A stretch of DNA of 56,472 nucleotides from positions 1 through 56,472 of the forward strand of contig JADHNI010000015.1 in NCBI GenBank assembly GCA_016779585.1, read 5' to 3'. Below, in pieces: positions 26,065 to 35,675 of the stretch. This stretch comes from Pseudomonadales bacterium (GTDB taxonomy: Bacteria > Pseudomonadota > Gammaproteobacteria > Pseudomonadales > Azotimanducaceae). Numbering within the stretch: position 1 is the first letter of the stretch; each line of letters starts with the position of its first letter. Below the pieces are notes generated by a model that had not been told where the DNA came from, made no database searches, and worked only from the letters and a program-made list of their open reading frames with translations. The position numbers were made by a program, and so were the translations under genes.

Positions 26065-27096
26065 CTAGGCGGCCTGTTTTTGCATCCCCAGTGATTCGAA
26101 CTCCCGATAAACATCTTTGCCATTATCCAGGGAGAGTACGATCTGTTTCATGGCCGCCATATTGGCCGGGCGTTGCGTTTCATGCATTTCAACCGCGTGC
26201 CAGTGGACCATTTTTTCCCAGATAGGATCGAGAATCTCCGATCCCGCAACCTCGCTACCGCTAACCGTCTTGATGGTGAAGCTGCGAAATTCCGAGATCG
26301 CCGCCCGGAGCCAGGCAACATGCACCGACTCATCCATGCGAATGCGGTTAATCAACTCCACGGCGTGCGCTGATTCGCGTTGTTTGTCGATAAAGGTTTC
26401 TTCCGATGCGATGACCCTTTCATAGAAGTCGAAAGCGCGTTCTGCCCTTACCTCGATCATCAGGAGGTTCATCAGGAACGAGATAAGCATCTCGTGCTCC
26501 GGTGGAAGTTGCTCCATCTCACGCTCCGGTTTTTCACGGCCGATGCTTGCCGGCGCTTCCGGAATCGGAAACTTGTCTTTACCGAACACCAGGTCCCGTG
26601 CGGCAAACCACATGATGTCATGTCCCCCAACACCGGATCCAGGAACACCACCTTCGTCCCAGCCGTGGCTGGTCAGCAGACCCTTGTTCATGTGGCCAAG
26701 CGCGGTGGCGGAGATATCTTCTACGATGATGTCCTGAAAGTCGGGTGCAATCACTTCTGCCAGCGCTTTACCCCGGGCTTCAATCAAGCCGGTAATCGTC
26801 AGGGAATCCCAGAACGACTGCTCAACGCCATATTTTAGCAGGTGGATCTGCTGCGGCACGTTGGGGAAGTTTGGTTCTGTCAGCAGTTCAGTGGTGGCTT
26901 CGACCACTTCCACTCCCCGGTCATGCAACTGCTGGTGCCAGGCATGAATGGCATCCCACCGATGTTTCGTTCTGGGTGTGATGTAGTGCCCTTCCAGGTC
27001 GAATCCACCGTGAAGTTTCAATCCACATTCAATGTGCGGCGTCGCGTAGTCATGCTCTGCCTCAAGTTCTTCCTTCGTATAAACCAGCTTGCTCAT
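26065..27096 (-). CDS. Uncharacterised protein, possible ferritin-like di-iron fold
   Basis: A 343-residue protein of no family I can name. The second half is strongly helical and shows metal-type residues: EVRAE (Glu215, Glu219) in one helix and DESVH (Glu256, His259, an ExxH motif) in the next, as in ferritin-like di-iron proteins. A possible first pair lies in VEQSFW...IEARGK near 91-107 and in EDISATALGH near 126-135, but is less clear. This fold carries oxygenases, N-oxygenases and desaturases. The ATG overlaps the TetR stop as ATGA and the LLM gene follows after nine bases, so the three are co-expressed. A two-step oxidation with the flavin enzyme is possible, but not shown. Confidence 0.6.
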   Translation of the reverse strand: MSKLVYTKEELEAEHDYATPHIECGLKLHGGFDLEGHYITPRTKHRWDAIHAWHQQLHDRGVEVVEATTELLTEPNFPNVPQQIHLLKYGVEQSFWDSLTITGLIEARGKALAEVIAPDFQDIIVEDISATALGHMNKGLLTSHGWDEGGVPGSGVGGHDIMWFAARDLVFGKDKFPIPEAPASIGREKPEREMEQLPPEHEMLISFLMNLLMIEVRAERAFDFYERVIASEETFIDKQRESAHAVELINRIRMDESVHVAWLRAAISEFRSFTIKTVSGSEVAGSEILDPIWEKMVHWHAVEMHETQRPANMAAMKQIVLSLDNGKDVYREFESLGMQKQAA

Positions 27097-27686
27097 GATG
27101 TTTTAAGGCCTCTGTCGATGAAGGTACTCATGTTTTCAATCAGCTGGTCCTGGGAAATATCGCTACGCACGGCGTAAATCATCGCGTGCCGCAACATGCC
27201 ACAGATACCATGGCTGATCAGTTCAAAGTCATAGTCCACTGACGTGCTTTCCTCGGCGAGCACCTGGCTAAGCAGGTGGCCGAAACGGTCATACATTCGC
27301 CACGCGCTGTCATCCCTTGGTGCCACAAAAACCGGGTCAAGAAACGCTGCCTGCAGCAGCCCCGGGTGATTTGCGCCAAAATCAATAACGGCGGTACAGA
27401 TCACCTTCCAACGTTCCCGGTGGCTGGTTACGCCGGCCAGGCGTTGTTCCGTGACTTCAATCAGTTCGTTTTGCGCCTGTTCAGCGAAATCCAGAAATGC
27501 CTGCTGTTTGTCAGAAAAGTGCAGGTAGAAGGTGCCATTCGCAACACCCGCGCGTCTGGCAATGTCCTGTGGCCTGGTATCCTGGTATCCGAGTTCCACG
27601 AACAGCGCCCTGGCCGCACCACGCAGTTTCTCGAGCGTCGTGATCCTGGTATTGGGAGCCGGGGATTCAAGCGAAAGTGTGGACAT
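27093..27686 (-). CDS. TetR/AcrR family transcriptional regulator
   Basis: A 197-residue repressor. The helix-turn-helix is at about residues 22-60: EKLRGAARALFVELGYQDTR, then IARRAGVANGTFYLHFSDK, the classic TetR ending. The C-terminal ligand domain is unassigned. The ATG at 27686 is preferred to a TTG one codon earlier. Two identical palindromes lie directly in front of it, one between promoter and start codon and one over the -35 box, so autoregulation is very likely. The gene overlaps the ferritin-like gene by four bases. Confidence 0.93.
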   Translation of the reverse strand: MSTLSLESPAPNTRITTLEKLRGAARALFVELGYQDTRPQDIARRAGVANGTFYLHFSDKQQAFLDFAEQAQNELIEVTEQRLAGVTSHRERWKVICTAVIDFGANHPGLLQAAFLDPVFVAPRDDSAWRMYDRFGHLLSQVLAEESTSVDYDFELISHGICGMLRHAMIYAVRSDISQDQLIENMSTFIDRGLKTS

Positions 27687-27691
27687 CAATA

Positions 27692-27704
27692 TGACAAATT
27701 GTCA
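27692..27704. promoter_or_regulatory. TetR-type operator 1
   Basis: TGACAA-A-TTGTCA is a perfect 13-bp palindrome, located just upstream of the TetR start codon. The same 13-mer recurs at 27730-27742, 38 bp away centre to centre. Confidence 0.85.
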
Positions 27705-27714
27705 GCTTTCCTGC

Positions 27715-27743
27715 AGTCTAAACGCCCTGTGACAATTTGTCAT
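27715..27743 (-). promoter_or_regulatory. Promoter of TetR operon
   Basis: On the minus strand ATGACA (27743-27738) and TAGACT (27720-27715) are spaced by 17 bases. Operator 2 covers the -35 box and operator 1 lies downstream of the start point, the usual layout for repression. Confidence 0.6.
27730..27742. promoter_or_regulatory. TetR-type operator 2, shared with hemB promoter
   Basis: The second perfect copy of TGACAA-A-TTGTCA. It overlaps the -35 box of the TetR promoter on the minus strand and the predicted -35 TTGTCA of hemB on the plus strand. Confidence 0.85.
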
Positions 27744-27766
27744 TTTCCACCAGCAACCCGTTATAC
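27737..27766 (+). promoter_or_regulatory. Predicted hemB promoter
   Basis: TTGTCA (27737-27742) and TTATAC (27761-27766) are 18 bases apart, 37 bases before the hemB ATG. The -35 box is the right arm of operator 2, so the TetR protein may also affect hemB. Confidence 0.5.
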
Positions 27767-27784
27767 TTGCGCTCCTGCAGGTAA

Positions 27785-28796
<1,012 letters not shown>

Positions 28797-28798
<2 letters not shown>

Positions 28799-28848
28799 CG
28801 TTACTCGCATCGCTCGTAAGGGACCTATCAATAAAACGCGGGTAAAGC
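28797..28848 (+). repeat. 52-bp interspersed repeat, copy A
   Basis: AGCGTTA at repeat positions 1-7, GACCTATC at 26-33 and GGGTAAAGC at 44-52. The ends GCGTTACTCGC and GCGGGTAAAGC are imperfect inverted repeats. It starts within the hemB stop codon; the shared sequence with copy C reaches about 11 bases further left, into the hemB coding end. Confidence 0.8.
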
Positions 28849-28965
28849 GGTCCCGCAGAGGTCCAACAAAGAGAATCACACATATTCGCAACTCCGCTCT
28901 GGAAAAAACACCACCCGCCTATATACTTCTATCCAATCAAATCACGCATTTTTCGGAGACTTCTA

Positions 28966-29289
28966 ATGGCAGATATCCAACACGTATCTGACGACTCTTT
29001 TGACACAGACGTATTGAACTCAGATGTACCGGTGCTGGTCGACTACTGGGCAGAGTGGTGTGGCCCCTGCAAGGTCATTGCACCAGTGTTGGAAGAGATC
29101 GCTGCTGAATACGATGGCAAAATGAAAGTATGCAAACTCGACATTGATGCAAACGAGGTAACTCCACCGAAGTACGGCATTCGCGGCATTCCAACACTGA
29201 TGCTTTTCAAAAACGGCAACGTGGAAGCGACCAAAGTTGGTGCTCTGTCCAAATCGCAGCTGACTGCATTTCTCGACAGCAACATCTAA
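28966..29289 (+). CDS. trxA: Thioredoxin 1
   Basis: A 107-residue classic thioredoxin with the redox motif WCGPC (Cys32, Cys35) and the cis-proline in GIPTL. It reduces protein disulfides in the cytoplasm, for example of ribonucleotide reductase and PAPS reductase. CGGAGA precedes the ATG. It is flanked by repeat copies A and B and followed by a strong hairpin; the trxA-rho order is conserved in gammaproteobacteria. Confidence 0.97.
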   Translation: MADIQHVSDDSFDTDVLNSDVPVLVDYWAEWCGPCKVIAPVLEEIAAEYDGKMKVCKLDIDANEVTPPKYGIRGIPTLMLFKNGNVEATKVGALSKSQLTAFLDSNI

Positions 29290-29298
29290 ACCTGAACC

Positions 29299-29331
29299 TT
29301 CCCTGCGGACTAGACAAAGGTCCGCAGGGAA
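29299..29331 (+). terminator. Hairpin after trxA, no T tract
   Basis: TTCCCTGCGGAC and GTCCGCAGGGAA form a perfect 12-bp stem with a nine-base loop, beginning 10 bases after the trxA stop. No run of T follows, so it may protect the mRNA end or act with another factor rather than terminate alone. Confidence 0.6.
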
Positions 29332-29347
29332 AGGCAGCAGGCAGTCC

Positions 29348-29399
29348 AGCGTTAGCAGGAAGACCCGAATGGGACCTATCGCAGGTTAGAGGGTAAAGC
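29348..29399 (+). repeat. 52-bp interspersed repeat, copy B
   Basis: Same length and marker positions as copies A and C (AGCGTTA, GACCTATC, GGGTAAAGC), but the inner part of the left arm differs, so its hairpin pairing is weaker. Confidence 0.75.
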
Positions 29400-29427
29400 C
29401 AACAGGTAGACGTTCATAAAAAAGAAG

Positions 29428-29456
29428 TTGACAACCCTGCGAAAACATATCATTTT
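29428..29456 (+). promoter_or_regulatory. Candidate rho promoter
   Basis: A consensus -35 box TTGACA at 29428-29433 with CATTTT 17 bases downstream, a modest -10 match. It lies 29 bases beyond repeat copy B. Confidence 0.45.
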
Positions 29457-29652
29457 GTTACCTCGCAACATTTGATGGTCAGGCGTAGAGCCCTCTGCCG
29501 CTCTGCAACTCCTTCCCGACGATCCAAAACCCAACAGAACTTACAACAACTGCTTAGAACAACAGCTTAGAAAAACAGCTTTCTAGTCAAATACCCTAAC
29601 AAGTTTCATACGGCGCGCGTCGCGTCACCTGCCAATACCTACAAGTGAGTTT

Positions 29653-30912
29653 ATGAATCTAACTGATCTTAAAACCAAACCCATACCTGAACTTCTGGAA
29701 ATCGCCAAAGAGATGGGCATGGACAACCTCGGCCGATCCCGCAAACAGGAGATCATCGCCAGCGTACTGCGTAAGCACGCGAAATCCGGCGAAGCAATTT
29801 ACGGCGACGGTACTCTCGAAATTCTTCAGGATGGTTTCGGTTTCCTGCGTTCCCCTGACAGCTCTTACCTGGCAGGCCCGGACGACATCTATGTTTCACC
29901 GAGCCAGATTCGACGCTTCAACCTTCGAACCGGTGATACCGTTTCGGGCAAGATTCGCCCACCTAAAGACAGCGAAAGATATTTCGCTCTACTCAAAGTT
30001 GACCAGATCAACTTCACCGATCCGGGCGAAAGCAAGAACAAGATCCTGTTTGAGAACCTCACACCACTGTTTCCGGATGAAGCACTTTCGCTCGAAGCCG
30101 GCAACGGCAGCACTGAGGATCTGACAGCGCGAATCATTGATCTGACCGCACCCATCGGTAAAGGCCAGCGTGCATTGATCGTGTCACCCCCTAAGGCTGG
30201 TAAAACACTGATCCTGCAAAACGTTGCCCAATCCATTATGCGCAACAATCCCGAATGTCACCTGATCGTTCTGCTGATTGATGAGCGCCCGGAAGAAGTG
30301 ACAGAAATGCAGCGCTCTGTTCGTGGCGAAGTCGTGGCGAGCACATTTGATGAGCCGCCGTCCCGACACGTACAAGTCGCTGAAATGGTCATTGAGAAGG
30401 CAAAGCGCCTCGTTGAACACAAAACAGACGTGGTGATCCTTCTTGACTCAATCACCCGTTTGGCAAGGGCTTACAACACGGTTATTCCAGCCTCCGGCAA
30501 GGTACTCACCGGTGGTGTCGATGCACACGCTCTGGAACGACCCAAGCGATTCTTTGGTGCTGCACGAAATATCGAAGAAGGCGGTAGCCTGACAATCATC
30601 GCGACCTGCCTGATCGATACCGGTTCCAAGATGGATGAAGTCATCTACGAGGAGTTCAAAGGCACAGGTAACCTGGAACTGCACCTGGAGAGAAAAATCG
30701 CCGAGAAACGTGTTTACCCTGCGATTAACATTCGACGCTCAGGTACCAGGCGTGAAGACCTGCTGATGTCTGAAGAAGAATTGCAGAAGGTCTGGATCCT
30801 CAGGAAGATCCTGCATGACATGGACGACCTGGCCGCCATCGAGTTCCTGCTCGAGCGTATGAAGAAGACGAAGACCAATGAAGAGTTCTTCGCTTCCATG
30901 AAAAGAAACTAA
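29653..30912 (+). CDS. rho: Transcription termination factor Rho
   Basis: A 419-residue hexameric RNA helicase. The N-terminal helical part and cold-shock-like RNA-binding domain ([13 protein letters not shown] near residues 61-73) are followed by the ATPase core with Walker A PPKAGKT near 180 and Walker [17 protein letters not shown], and the Q- and R-loops ([14 protein letters not shown]). Length is the same as E. coli Rho. It terminates untranslated transcripts. A long leader precedes the ATG. Confidence 0.98.
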   Translation: MNLTDLKTKPIPELLEIAKEMGMDNLGRSRKQEIIASVLRKHAKSGEAIYGDGTLEILQDGFGFLRSPDSSYLAGPDDIYVSPSQIRRFNLRTGDTVSGKIRPPKDSERYFALLKVDQINFTDPGESKNKILFENLTPLFPDEALSLEAGNGSTEDLTARIIDLTAPIGKGQRALIVSPPKAGKTLILQNVAQSIMRNNPECHLIVLLIDERPEEVTEMQRSVRGEVVASTFDEPPSRHVQVAEMVIEKAKRLVEHKTDVVILLDSITRLARAYNTVIPASGKVLTGGVDAHALERPKRFFGAARNIEEGGSLTIIATCLIDTGSKMDEVIYEEFKGTGNLELHLERKIAEKRVYPAINIRRSGTRREDLLMSEEELQKVWILRKILHDMDDLAAIEFLLERMKKTKTNEEFFASMKRN

Positions 30913-30940
30913 AGCAACGTAACTAGATCGGATACCCATA

Positions 30941-31657
30941 GTGAAGCAGATTACCTGCCCGATCGCCTCGATCGACTGGTACAACGAAGATACCCGGAGA
31001 ATCCTGCTGGACCTGCCCGCTGGTGAAGATGTCACCTTTCATGCGGGGCAGTATCTGCAGATGGTCCTGCCGCAGAAGAAGTGCCCGTTTTCAATTGCCA
31101 GTGCGCCGCACCTTAAAGGGCAACTAGAACTGCACATTCGTCCCACACCCGGATCAGAAGACTCCGCGATAATCGAGGAACTACTCGACAACGCCAGAGA
31201 GATTGAGATCCAGGTGCCCCTGGGGGACTGCTTCCTGACGGAAAAAACTGACAATCCACTCATACTCCTGGCAGCCAGCACCGGTATAACCCAGATGAAG
31301 AGCATCGTCGAATACCTCGAACCGGAGGGGTTCGACTACCCTGTATACCTTTACTGGGGAGTCCTGTCTGATAAAGATCTGTACCTGGCAGAGCTTTGCC
31401 AGTCATGGGCAGACAAGCACGAAAATTTCCACTTCATTCCCGTTGTCAGTGAACCCGACACCTCTCCAGACTGGACTGGTCGAACCGGGCTTGTTGGCGA
31501 GGCCGCGCTTGAAGATATTGAAGATGTGTCCAACGCAACCGTGTTTGTTTCAGGCGGTCCGGCCATGGTTTACGCCACGCTGGATGCGTTCATGGCACGC
31601 GGTATGCCTGAAGAGAACATGAAGTCGGATATTTTTTCCTACGCGCCGCGCTCTTAA
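30941..31657 (+). CDS. fre: NAD(P)H-flavin reductase-like protein
   Basis: A 238-residue oxidoreductase of the ferredoxin-NADP reductase family. PFSIASAP (near 49-56) is the flavin-binding RxxS-type motif, LILLAASTGITQMKSI near 103-118 the NAD(P)-binding glycine loop, and VFVSGGPAMVYA near 203 the C-terminal nucleotide block. Such enzymes reduce free flavins for monooxygenases and ferric reduction. This might supply FMNH2 to the luciferase-like protein encoded 5 kb away, which is an inference. The start is GTG at 30941, 28 bases after rho. Confidence 0.85.
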   Translation: MKQITCPIASIDWYNEDTRRILLDLPAGEDVTFHAGQYLQMVLPQKKCPFSIASAPHLKGQLELHIRPTPGSEDSAIIEELLDNAREIEIQVPLGDCFLTEKTDNPLILLAASTGITQMKSIVEYLEPEGFDYPVYLYWGVLSDKDLYLAELCQSWADKHENFHFIPVVSEPDTSPDWTGRTGLVGEAALEDIEDVSNATVFVSGGPAMVYATLDAFMARGMPEENMKSDIFSYAPRS

Positions 31658-31698
31658 TGGTCGTCTGCTGCTCGGCTTTACCAAATAGCAGAGCCTTC

Positions 31699-31750
31699 AG
31701 CGTTACTTGGTATGACGGAGTGAGACCTATCAGCGGTACGCGGGTAGAGC
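31699..31750 (+). repeat. 52-bp interspersed repeat, copy C
   Basis: Same length and marker positions as copies A and B, ending GGGTAGAGC. It lies between the converging fre and hemY genes, and its last base is part of the hemY stop codon. The 11 bases to its left (GCAGAGCCTTC) are shared with copy A. Confidence 0.8.
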
Positions 31751-32877
31751 TATTTAGTTGACGTGCATAAAAAATCATACGCACGTTGGTAGTCCCCTGC
31801 AGCGGCGTGAGCTTCGGCCAGTTTGGTTTTTGCGTCCTCGAACCCGAGTTCCTGTGAAAGATTTAACGCCTCTTTCGCGAGATTGATCTCCCCCGAAAAC
31901 AAATGCAGGCAACCGATGCAGTATTGAAGCGCGGCATCATCCGCATGTTGCTTTAGCCACTTTTCCGCCTGTTTGATTCGATTGGGCAGCGTCTTTTCGT
32001 CTGCAAGACCATAAAGTGCTACCAGCTCAGGTTGCCAGGAATTCCTGATGGCCGCGCGTAGCACCGGCTCGGCGTGAGACCTGTCTGACAGGTTCAGCGT
32101 GTAGGCGCTAATCACCGCCGGATCCTGCCGGGTCTCGGAGGAAAGCGATTTGAACAACTCATTCAAAGCGCCGTTGTCATCTTTCCAGTGCGCCAAACCA
32201 AGGATGGCGGCTTCTTTTTCCAGGCCTTCGGCAGCACCTGCTTTTTTTAGCTCGGGCAGGCGTTTTAGAATTTCACGCCAGTCTCCCTTTCGAAGCAATG
32301 CACGCCGGGTCAGCAATGCCACATGGGCGTTAAACTTCACGGACTCCATCGCCGCCAGCGCACCGTCGGCGTCACCCCGCATCAGCGCGAGTTCAGCTGC
32401 AACCACCGCTCGGGCTTTACCCAGGTTGTGATCGCTTTCTTCCGCCAGCCTGAGATAGGTTTCACGGCTTTCGCTATCACCAATATCGTTAGCTGCCCTG
32501 GCCGCCGCAAGATAGTTAATCCCATCTGAGGAGTCACCCCGTGTACCGCTGTCCAGGAACTTGCGTGCACGATCAAACTCACCCTCTGCCAGCAAGGTGA
32601 ATCCCTTGCGGGACAATTTCGTTGCACGGTTCTCACGCCGATCTTCACGCCAACCCTGGACCATACGGCCACTGCGCATGAAAAGGCGCCACAGCCGCAG
32701 CAGTACGTAAACACCAAGTGAGAAAACAGCTATGAGCCCTAACATGACCCATAGACTGGTCTGCAGTGAGTAGTCCTGGTAGGTGACCAGGACATAACCG
32801 GGATCACGGGCTATTAGCGTTCCGAGGTAACCAGCCAGAACGACAACAATCAGGATATAGAGCAGCGAACGTTTCAC
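31750..32877 (-). CDS. hemY: Haem biosynthesis-associated TPR protein HemY
   Basis: A 375-residue inner-membrane protein. Two N-terminal transmembrane helices (LLYILIVVVLAGYLG and LWVMLGLIAVFSLGVYVLL) enclose the short loop ARDPGYVLVTYQDYSLQTS, typical of HemY_N, and the rest is a TPR-rich helical domain. It takes part in the protohaem pathway, probably as an assembly factor for late enzymes. Its start overlaps the hemX stop by four bases, within hemC-hemD-hemX-hemY. Confidence 0.92.
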   Translation of the reverse strand: MKRSLLYILIVVVLAGYLGTLIARDPGYVLVTYQDYSLQTSLWVMLGLIAVFSLGVYVLLRLWRLFMRSGRMVQGWREDRRENRATKLSRKGFTLLAEGEFDRARKFLDSGTRGDSSDGINYLAAARAANDIGDSESRETYLRLAEESDHNLGKARAVVAAELALMRGDADGALAAMESVKFNAHVALLTRRALLRKGDWREILKRLPELKKAGAAEGLEKEAAILGLAHWKDDNGALNELFKSLSSETRQDPAVISAYTLNLSDRSHAEPVLRAAIRNSWQPELVALYGLADEKTLPNRIKQAEKWLKQHADDAALQYCIGCLHLFSGEINLAKEALNLSQELGFEDAKTKLAEAHAAAGDYQRAYDFLCTSTK

Positions 32878-33953
32878 TTAACGCCTGCTCCCTTGAGCGC
32901 ACCGACACGGTTTCGTGCGGCAACCAGCGAACCCGATATATCAGGCATTGCCACTTCGATGCTGATATCACCAAGTCTGGCCAGGGATTCCTGCATGGCT
33001 TTTGTTGCCGCATCAGATGAATCATAGGAATCAGCTATCCAGGCTGACGCTTCATCCAAGGCGGACCGATACACCGCCTCATCCCCCTCAAGCAGCGCGA
33101 GCTGAGCCATCTGCAGTTTCAGTATCAGGTTCTGTCGAAGGTAATAAGCCTCCTCAGGCGGCAAAATGGGTTGCACTTCAACACTGCCGCGCCTGAAATC
33201 CACCAGAGATGCCAGTCGGTTACCGACATTGCTCAATAACAGCATTGCTCGACCCCAGAGACTGCTGTCAGCTGCCATTTCCCCTGCCGGCGCATCGGGA
33301 AGTGTGTAGGTGGGCATCACGCGCTTAAGTGAATCAGCCTGGCCGATCAATGCACTGATCTCGAGATAAATGCCCTGGGTATCGGGAGCGGAGATCGCCT
33401 TCAACGCAGCAATGTCACGGGCAAGGGACTCCCGGAGTTCATGGGCTACCAGGTCATCCGCTTCACGGATTATCCCATCCGCTGACTGAAGCAGGTAAAG
33501 CGCTGAAGAAGCATCCCTTTCCATGAGGACTCTCTGATTCGCCATTCTGACCAGGTATTCAACTTCAGCGTAAATCCAATCCTGCGCGCTGGTGCCGAGT
33601 CGACTCCTGATATCTTCCAGCTCATGCGAAAGTTCGCTGCGAATGTCATCAACAGAGGTATCTTTTTCGAGACCCTCTGACACTTCAGTAAGTCTGGTAT
33701 CCACGGTAGAAATGGTGCTTTCCAGCCGAGCCAGCTGGCTTCGCAGGGCTGCAAGGTCTTCGGCGGTTGTATCGATCTCCTCCACCACGGGTTCTGCCAT
33801 CTGGCGATAGGTTTCATAAGCAGGATAGGAGGCAATACCAATTGCGATCAGCGCAAGGAATATGGCAAGACCGCCACCCAATCCAGCGGATCCCTTTGAG
33901 CTGGCAGTAACATCATCTTCGCTGGTTTGTTCTGATTTCGAATCGTCCACCAT
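32874..33953 (-). CDS. hemX: HemX, membrane-anchored coiled-coil haem operon protein
   Basis: A 359-residue protein. A single transmembrane helix (LAIFLALIAIGIASYPAYE near residues 28-46) is followed by a coiled coil (EDLAALRSQLARLESTIS) and a helical periplasmic domain with WIYAEVEYLVRMANQRV, a HemX signature. Often annotated as uroporphyrinogen-III methyltransferase, it lacks that catalytic domain; family role is unclear. It lies eight bases after hemD and overlaps hemY by four. Confidence 0.92.
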   Translation of the reverse strand: MVDDSKSEQTSEDDVTASSKGSAGLGGGLAIFLALIAIGIASYPAYETYRQMAEPVVEEIDTTAEDLAALRSQLARLESTISTVDTRLTEVSEGLEKDTSVDDIRSELSHELEDIRSRLGTSAQDWIYAEVEYLVRMANQRVLMERDASSALYLLQSADGIIREADDLVAHELRESLARDIAALKAISAPDTQGIYLEISALIGQADSLKRVMPTYTLPDAPAGEMAADSSLWGRAMLLLSNVGNRLASLVDFRRGSVEVQPILPPEEAYYLRQNLILKLQMAQLALLEGDEAVYRSALDEASAWIADSYDSSDAATKAMQESLARLGDISIEVAMPDISGSLVAARNRVGALKGAGVK

Positions 33954-33961
33954 CTCGCCAC

Positions 33962-34672
33962 TTATCTAATGCAACTCATGACAGCATCATACAATGACTG
34001 TTCTGAAGCGCCACGTGCATTTACAACGTTGCAAAATCCTCGATCAAGCGCGAGTGATTCAATACGCTCAGATGGCACCACAACCTGCATGACTTTTTCG
34101 CGACCAGCCAGTTGAGTGATCGCACTTTCCATGATCTCGGCACTTGTCACCACAAGAACAGCGCCATCCTGAATCCCGGTAAGCCCGGGTTGTTCCAGCT
34201 CAATACGTTCATAGGTTTCCAGATACTCAACACGGGCCCCTCGTCGGGCAAGCTCACTGGCCAGCAATTCCCGACCACCGCGACCTCTGGAAATCAGGAT
34301 GCGATGACCGTTCACTTCGATCAGCTCCGGCAATGCAAGCAACCCCTCGCTGCCGGCCTGCCCAGGGAAACTGGCGCGCACACCAAAAGATTCCAGCGCA
34401 GCAGCAGTGCCTTCGCCTACAGCCAGCCAATTCAGTTTCAGGGGCCACTGAGGCCAGTAAATTTCCAGCAGTGGCATGGCATGGCGAACTGCGCTCTTGC
34501 TAACAAAGATAATTTCATCAAAAAGGTCAAGATCAGTCACCGTCTTTTTCATCACTTCTGACTGAGGAAGTTCTAACAGTTGTATCAAGGGGAGAGTCAG
34601 AACTTCGTGGTCTTTGAGCCGTTCTGCAAGAGCTTCGTTTTCTCCCTCGGGTCTCGTCAGGATGACTTGCAT
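33962..34672 (-). CDS. hemD: Uroporphyrinogen-III synthase
   Basis: A 236-residue enzyme that closes hydroxymethylbilane with inversion of ring D. The N-terminus VILTRPEGEN and the central block LISRGRGGRELLASELARRG follow the family, whose sequence is otherwise very variable. The ATG at 34672, four bases after hemC, is preferred; the frame is open to 34705 inside hemC, but this adds residues not seen in homologues. It is part of hemC-hemD-hemX-hemY. Confidence 0.93.
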   Translation of the reverse strand: MQVILTRPEGENEALAERLKDHEVLTLPLIQLLELPQSEVMKKTVTDLDLFDEIIFVSKSAVRHAMPLLEIYWPQWPLKLNWLAVGEGTAAALESFGVRASFPGQAGSEGLLALPELIEVNGHRILISRGRGGRELLASELARRGARVEYLETYERIELEQPGLTGIQDGAVLVVTSAEIMESAITQLAGREKVMQVVVPSERIESLALDRGFCNVVNARGASEQSLYDAVMSCIR

Positions 34673-34676
34673 GGCA

Positions 34677-35591
34677 TCACACGGATCCAATGAGCTCGGC
34701 GGCACCCTGCTCGAGCAATCGTGTTCCTAATTCCCTGGCCAGGTGCTTTGCATTCGCTGCCGGTCCCTGCAGGGATTCACGAACCACCTGCACACCGGAG
34801 ATATCAGAAACGTATCCTGTAATGGCCAGGGTGGAGTCGACGATCTCTGCGAAGACAGCAATGGGCAGGTTACAGGTGGCACCCAGCATAAGCGTTACCT
34901 CACGCTCCGCACCAACACATTGCCAGGTGGCTTTGTGATTAATCGCGTCAAGTAGTGCTCTGGTGACACGATCATCACTGCGGCATTCAATACCCACGGC
35001 ACCCTGGCCAGCCGCGGGAATAGAGATATCCGTACTGATCGCATCTGCGACCCTTTCAGCAAGACCCAGGCGGGTAAGCCCCGCTACCGCCAGGATAATA
35101 GCCTCGTATTGGCCTTCATCAAGTTTGCGCAGTCTCGTGTCCACGTTACCCCTGAGTTCCAGGAACTGGAGGCCTGGAAACGCTGCTTTAAGCTGAAGCA
35201 CGCGACGCAGGCTCGATGAGCCGACACGCGCACCATCAGGCAACTCAGCCAGGCCGGTAAAGTCATTGGAGACAAAAGCATCGCGGGGATCCGCGCGTTC
35301 AACCATGGCGGCAATCTCAAGTCCCCCTGGTAATTCACCTGGCACGTCTTTCATGGAATGCACGGCAATATCGACAGAGCCATCGAGCAGCGCAGTCTCC
35401 AGTTCTTTGACAAACACACCCTTACCACCCATCTGGCTGAGCGGAGATACCTTGTTGCGATCACCCTCTGTCGTCATGCCGACGATTTCGCAAGTCACAT
35501 CAGCATGAGCTGATTCCAACAGAGCTTTAACATGATTCGCCTGCCAGAGAGCAAGAGCACTCTCACGCGTTGCTATTCGGATATTTTTCAT
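34677..35591 (-). CDS. hemC: Hydroxymethylbilane synthase (porphobilinogen deaminase)
   Basis: A 304-residue enzyme that joins four porphobilinogens. The dipyrromethane cofactor cysteine is Cys240 in LGATCNLP. RIATRESALALWQA at the N-terminus, the VHSMKDVP block with the catalytic Asp (Asp82), and SSSLRR near 125-130 are all present. It begins the hem operon on the minus strand. The algR terminator lies just upstream. Confidence 0.97.
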   Translation of the reverse strand: MKNIRIATRESALALWQANHVKALLESAHADVTCEIVGMTTEGDRNKVSPLSQMGGKGVFVKELETALLDGSVDIAVHSMKDVPGELPGGLEIAAMVERADPRDAFVSNDFTGLAELPDGARVGSSSLRRVLQLKAAFPGLQFLELRGNVDTRLRKLDEGQYEAIILAVAGLTRLGLAERVADAISTDISIPAAGQGAVGIECRSDDRVTRALLDAINHKATWQCVGAEREVTLMLGATCNLPIAVFAEIVDSTLAITGYVSDISGVQVVRESLQGPAANAKHLARELGTRLLEQGAAELIGSV

Positions 35592-35625
35592 GCTGCGAAC
35601 ATTAACATGCCAGCGAACATGAAAT

Positions 35626-35649
35626 AAAAAAGGCGACCGGAGTCGCCTT
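35626..35649 (-). terminator. Rho-independent terminator of algR
   Basis: On the minus strand AAGGCGAC and GTCGCCTT form an 8-bp stem around TCCG, followed by a T run. It lies 26 bases beyond the algR stop and just upstream of hemC, so hemC probably has its own promoter. Confidence 0.88.
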
Positions 35650-35675
35650 AGTACTGCTTACTGCTTTGGGGGAAC

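Larger units (their letters stand above)
29290..29652. other. trxA-rho intergenic region and rho leader
   Basis: The 363 bases hold a 12-bp hairpin, repeat copy B, a candidate promoter and an untranslated rho leader of roughly 190 bases, rich in C and A towards its end. A long leader fits Rho autoregulation by early termination. No leader peptide gene was recognised. Confidence 0.6.
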
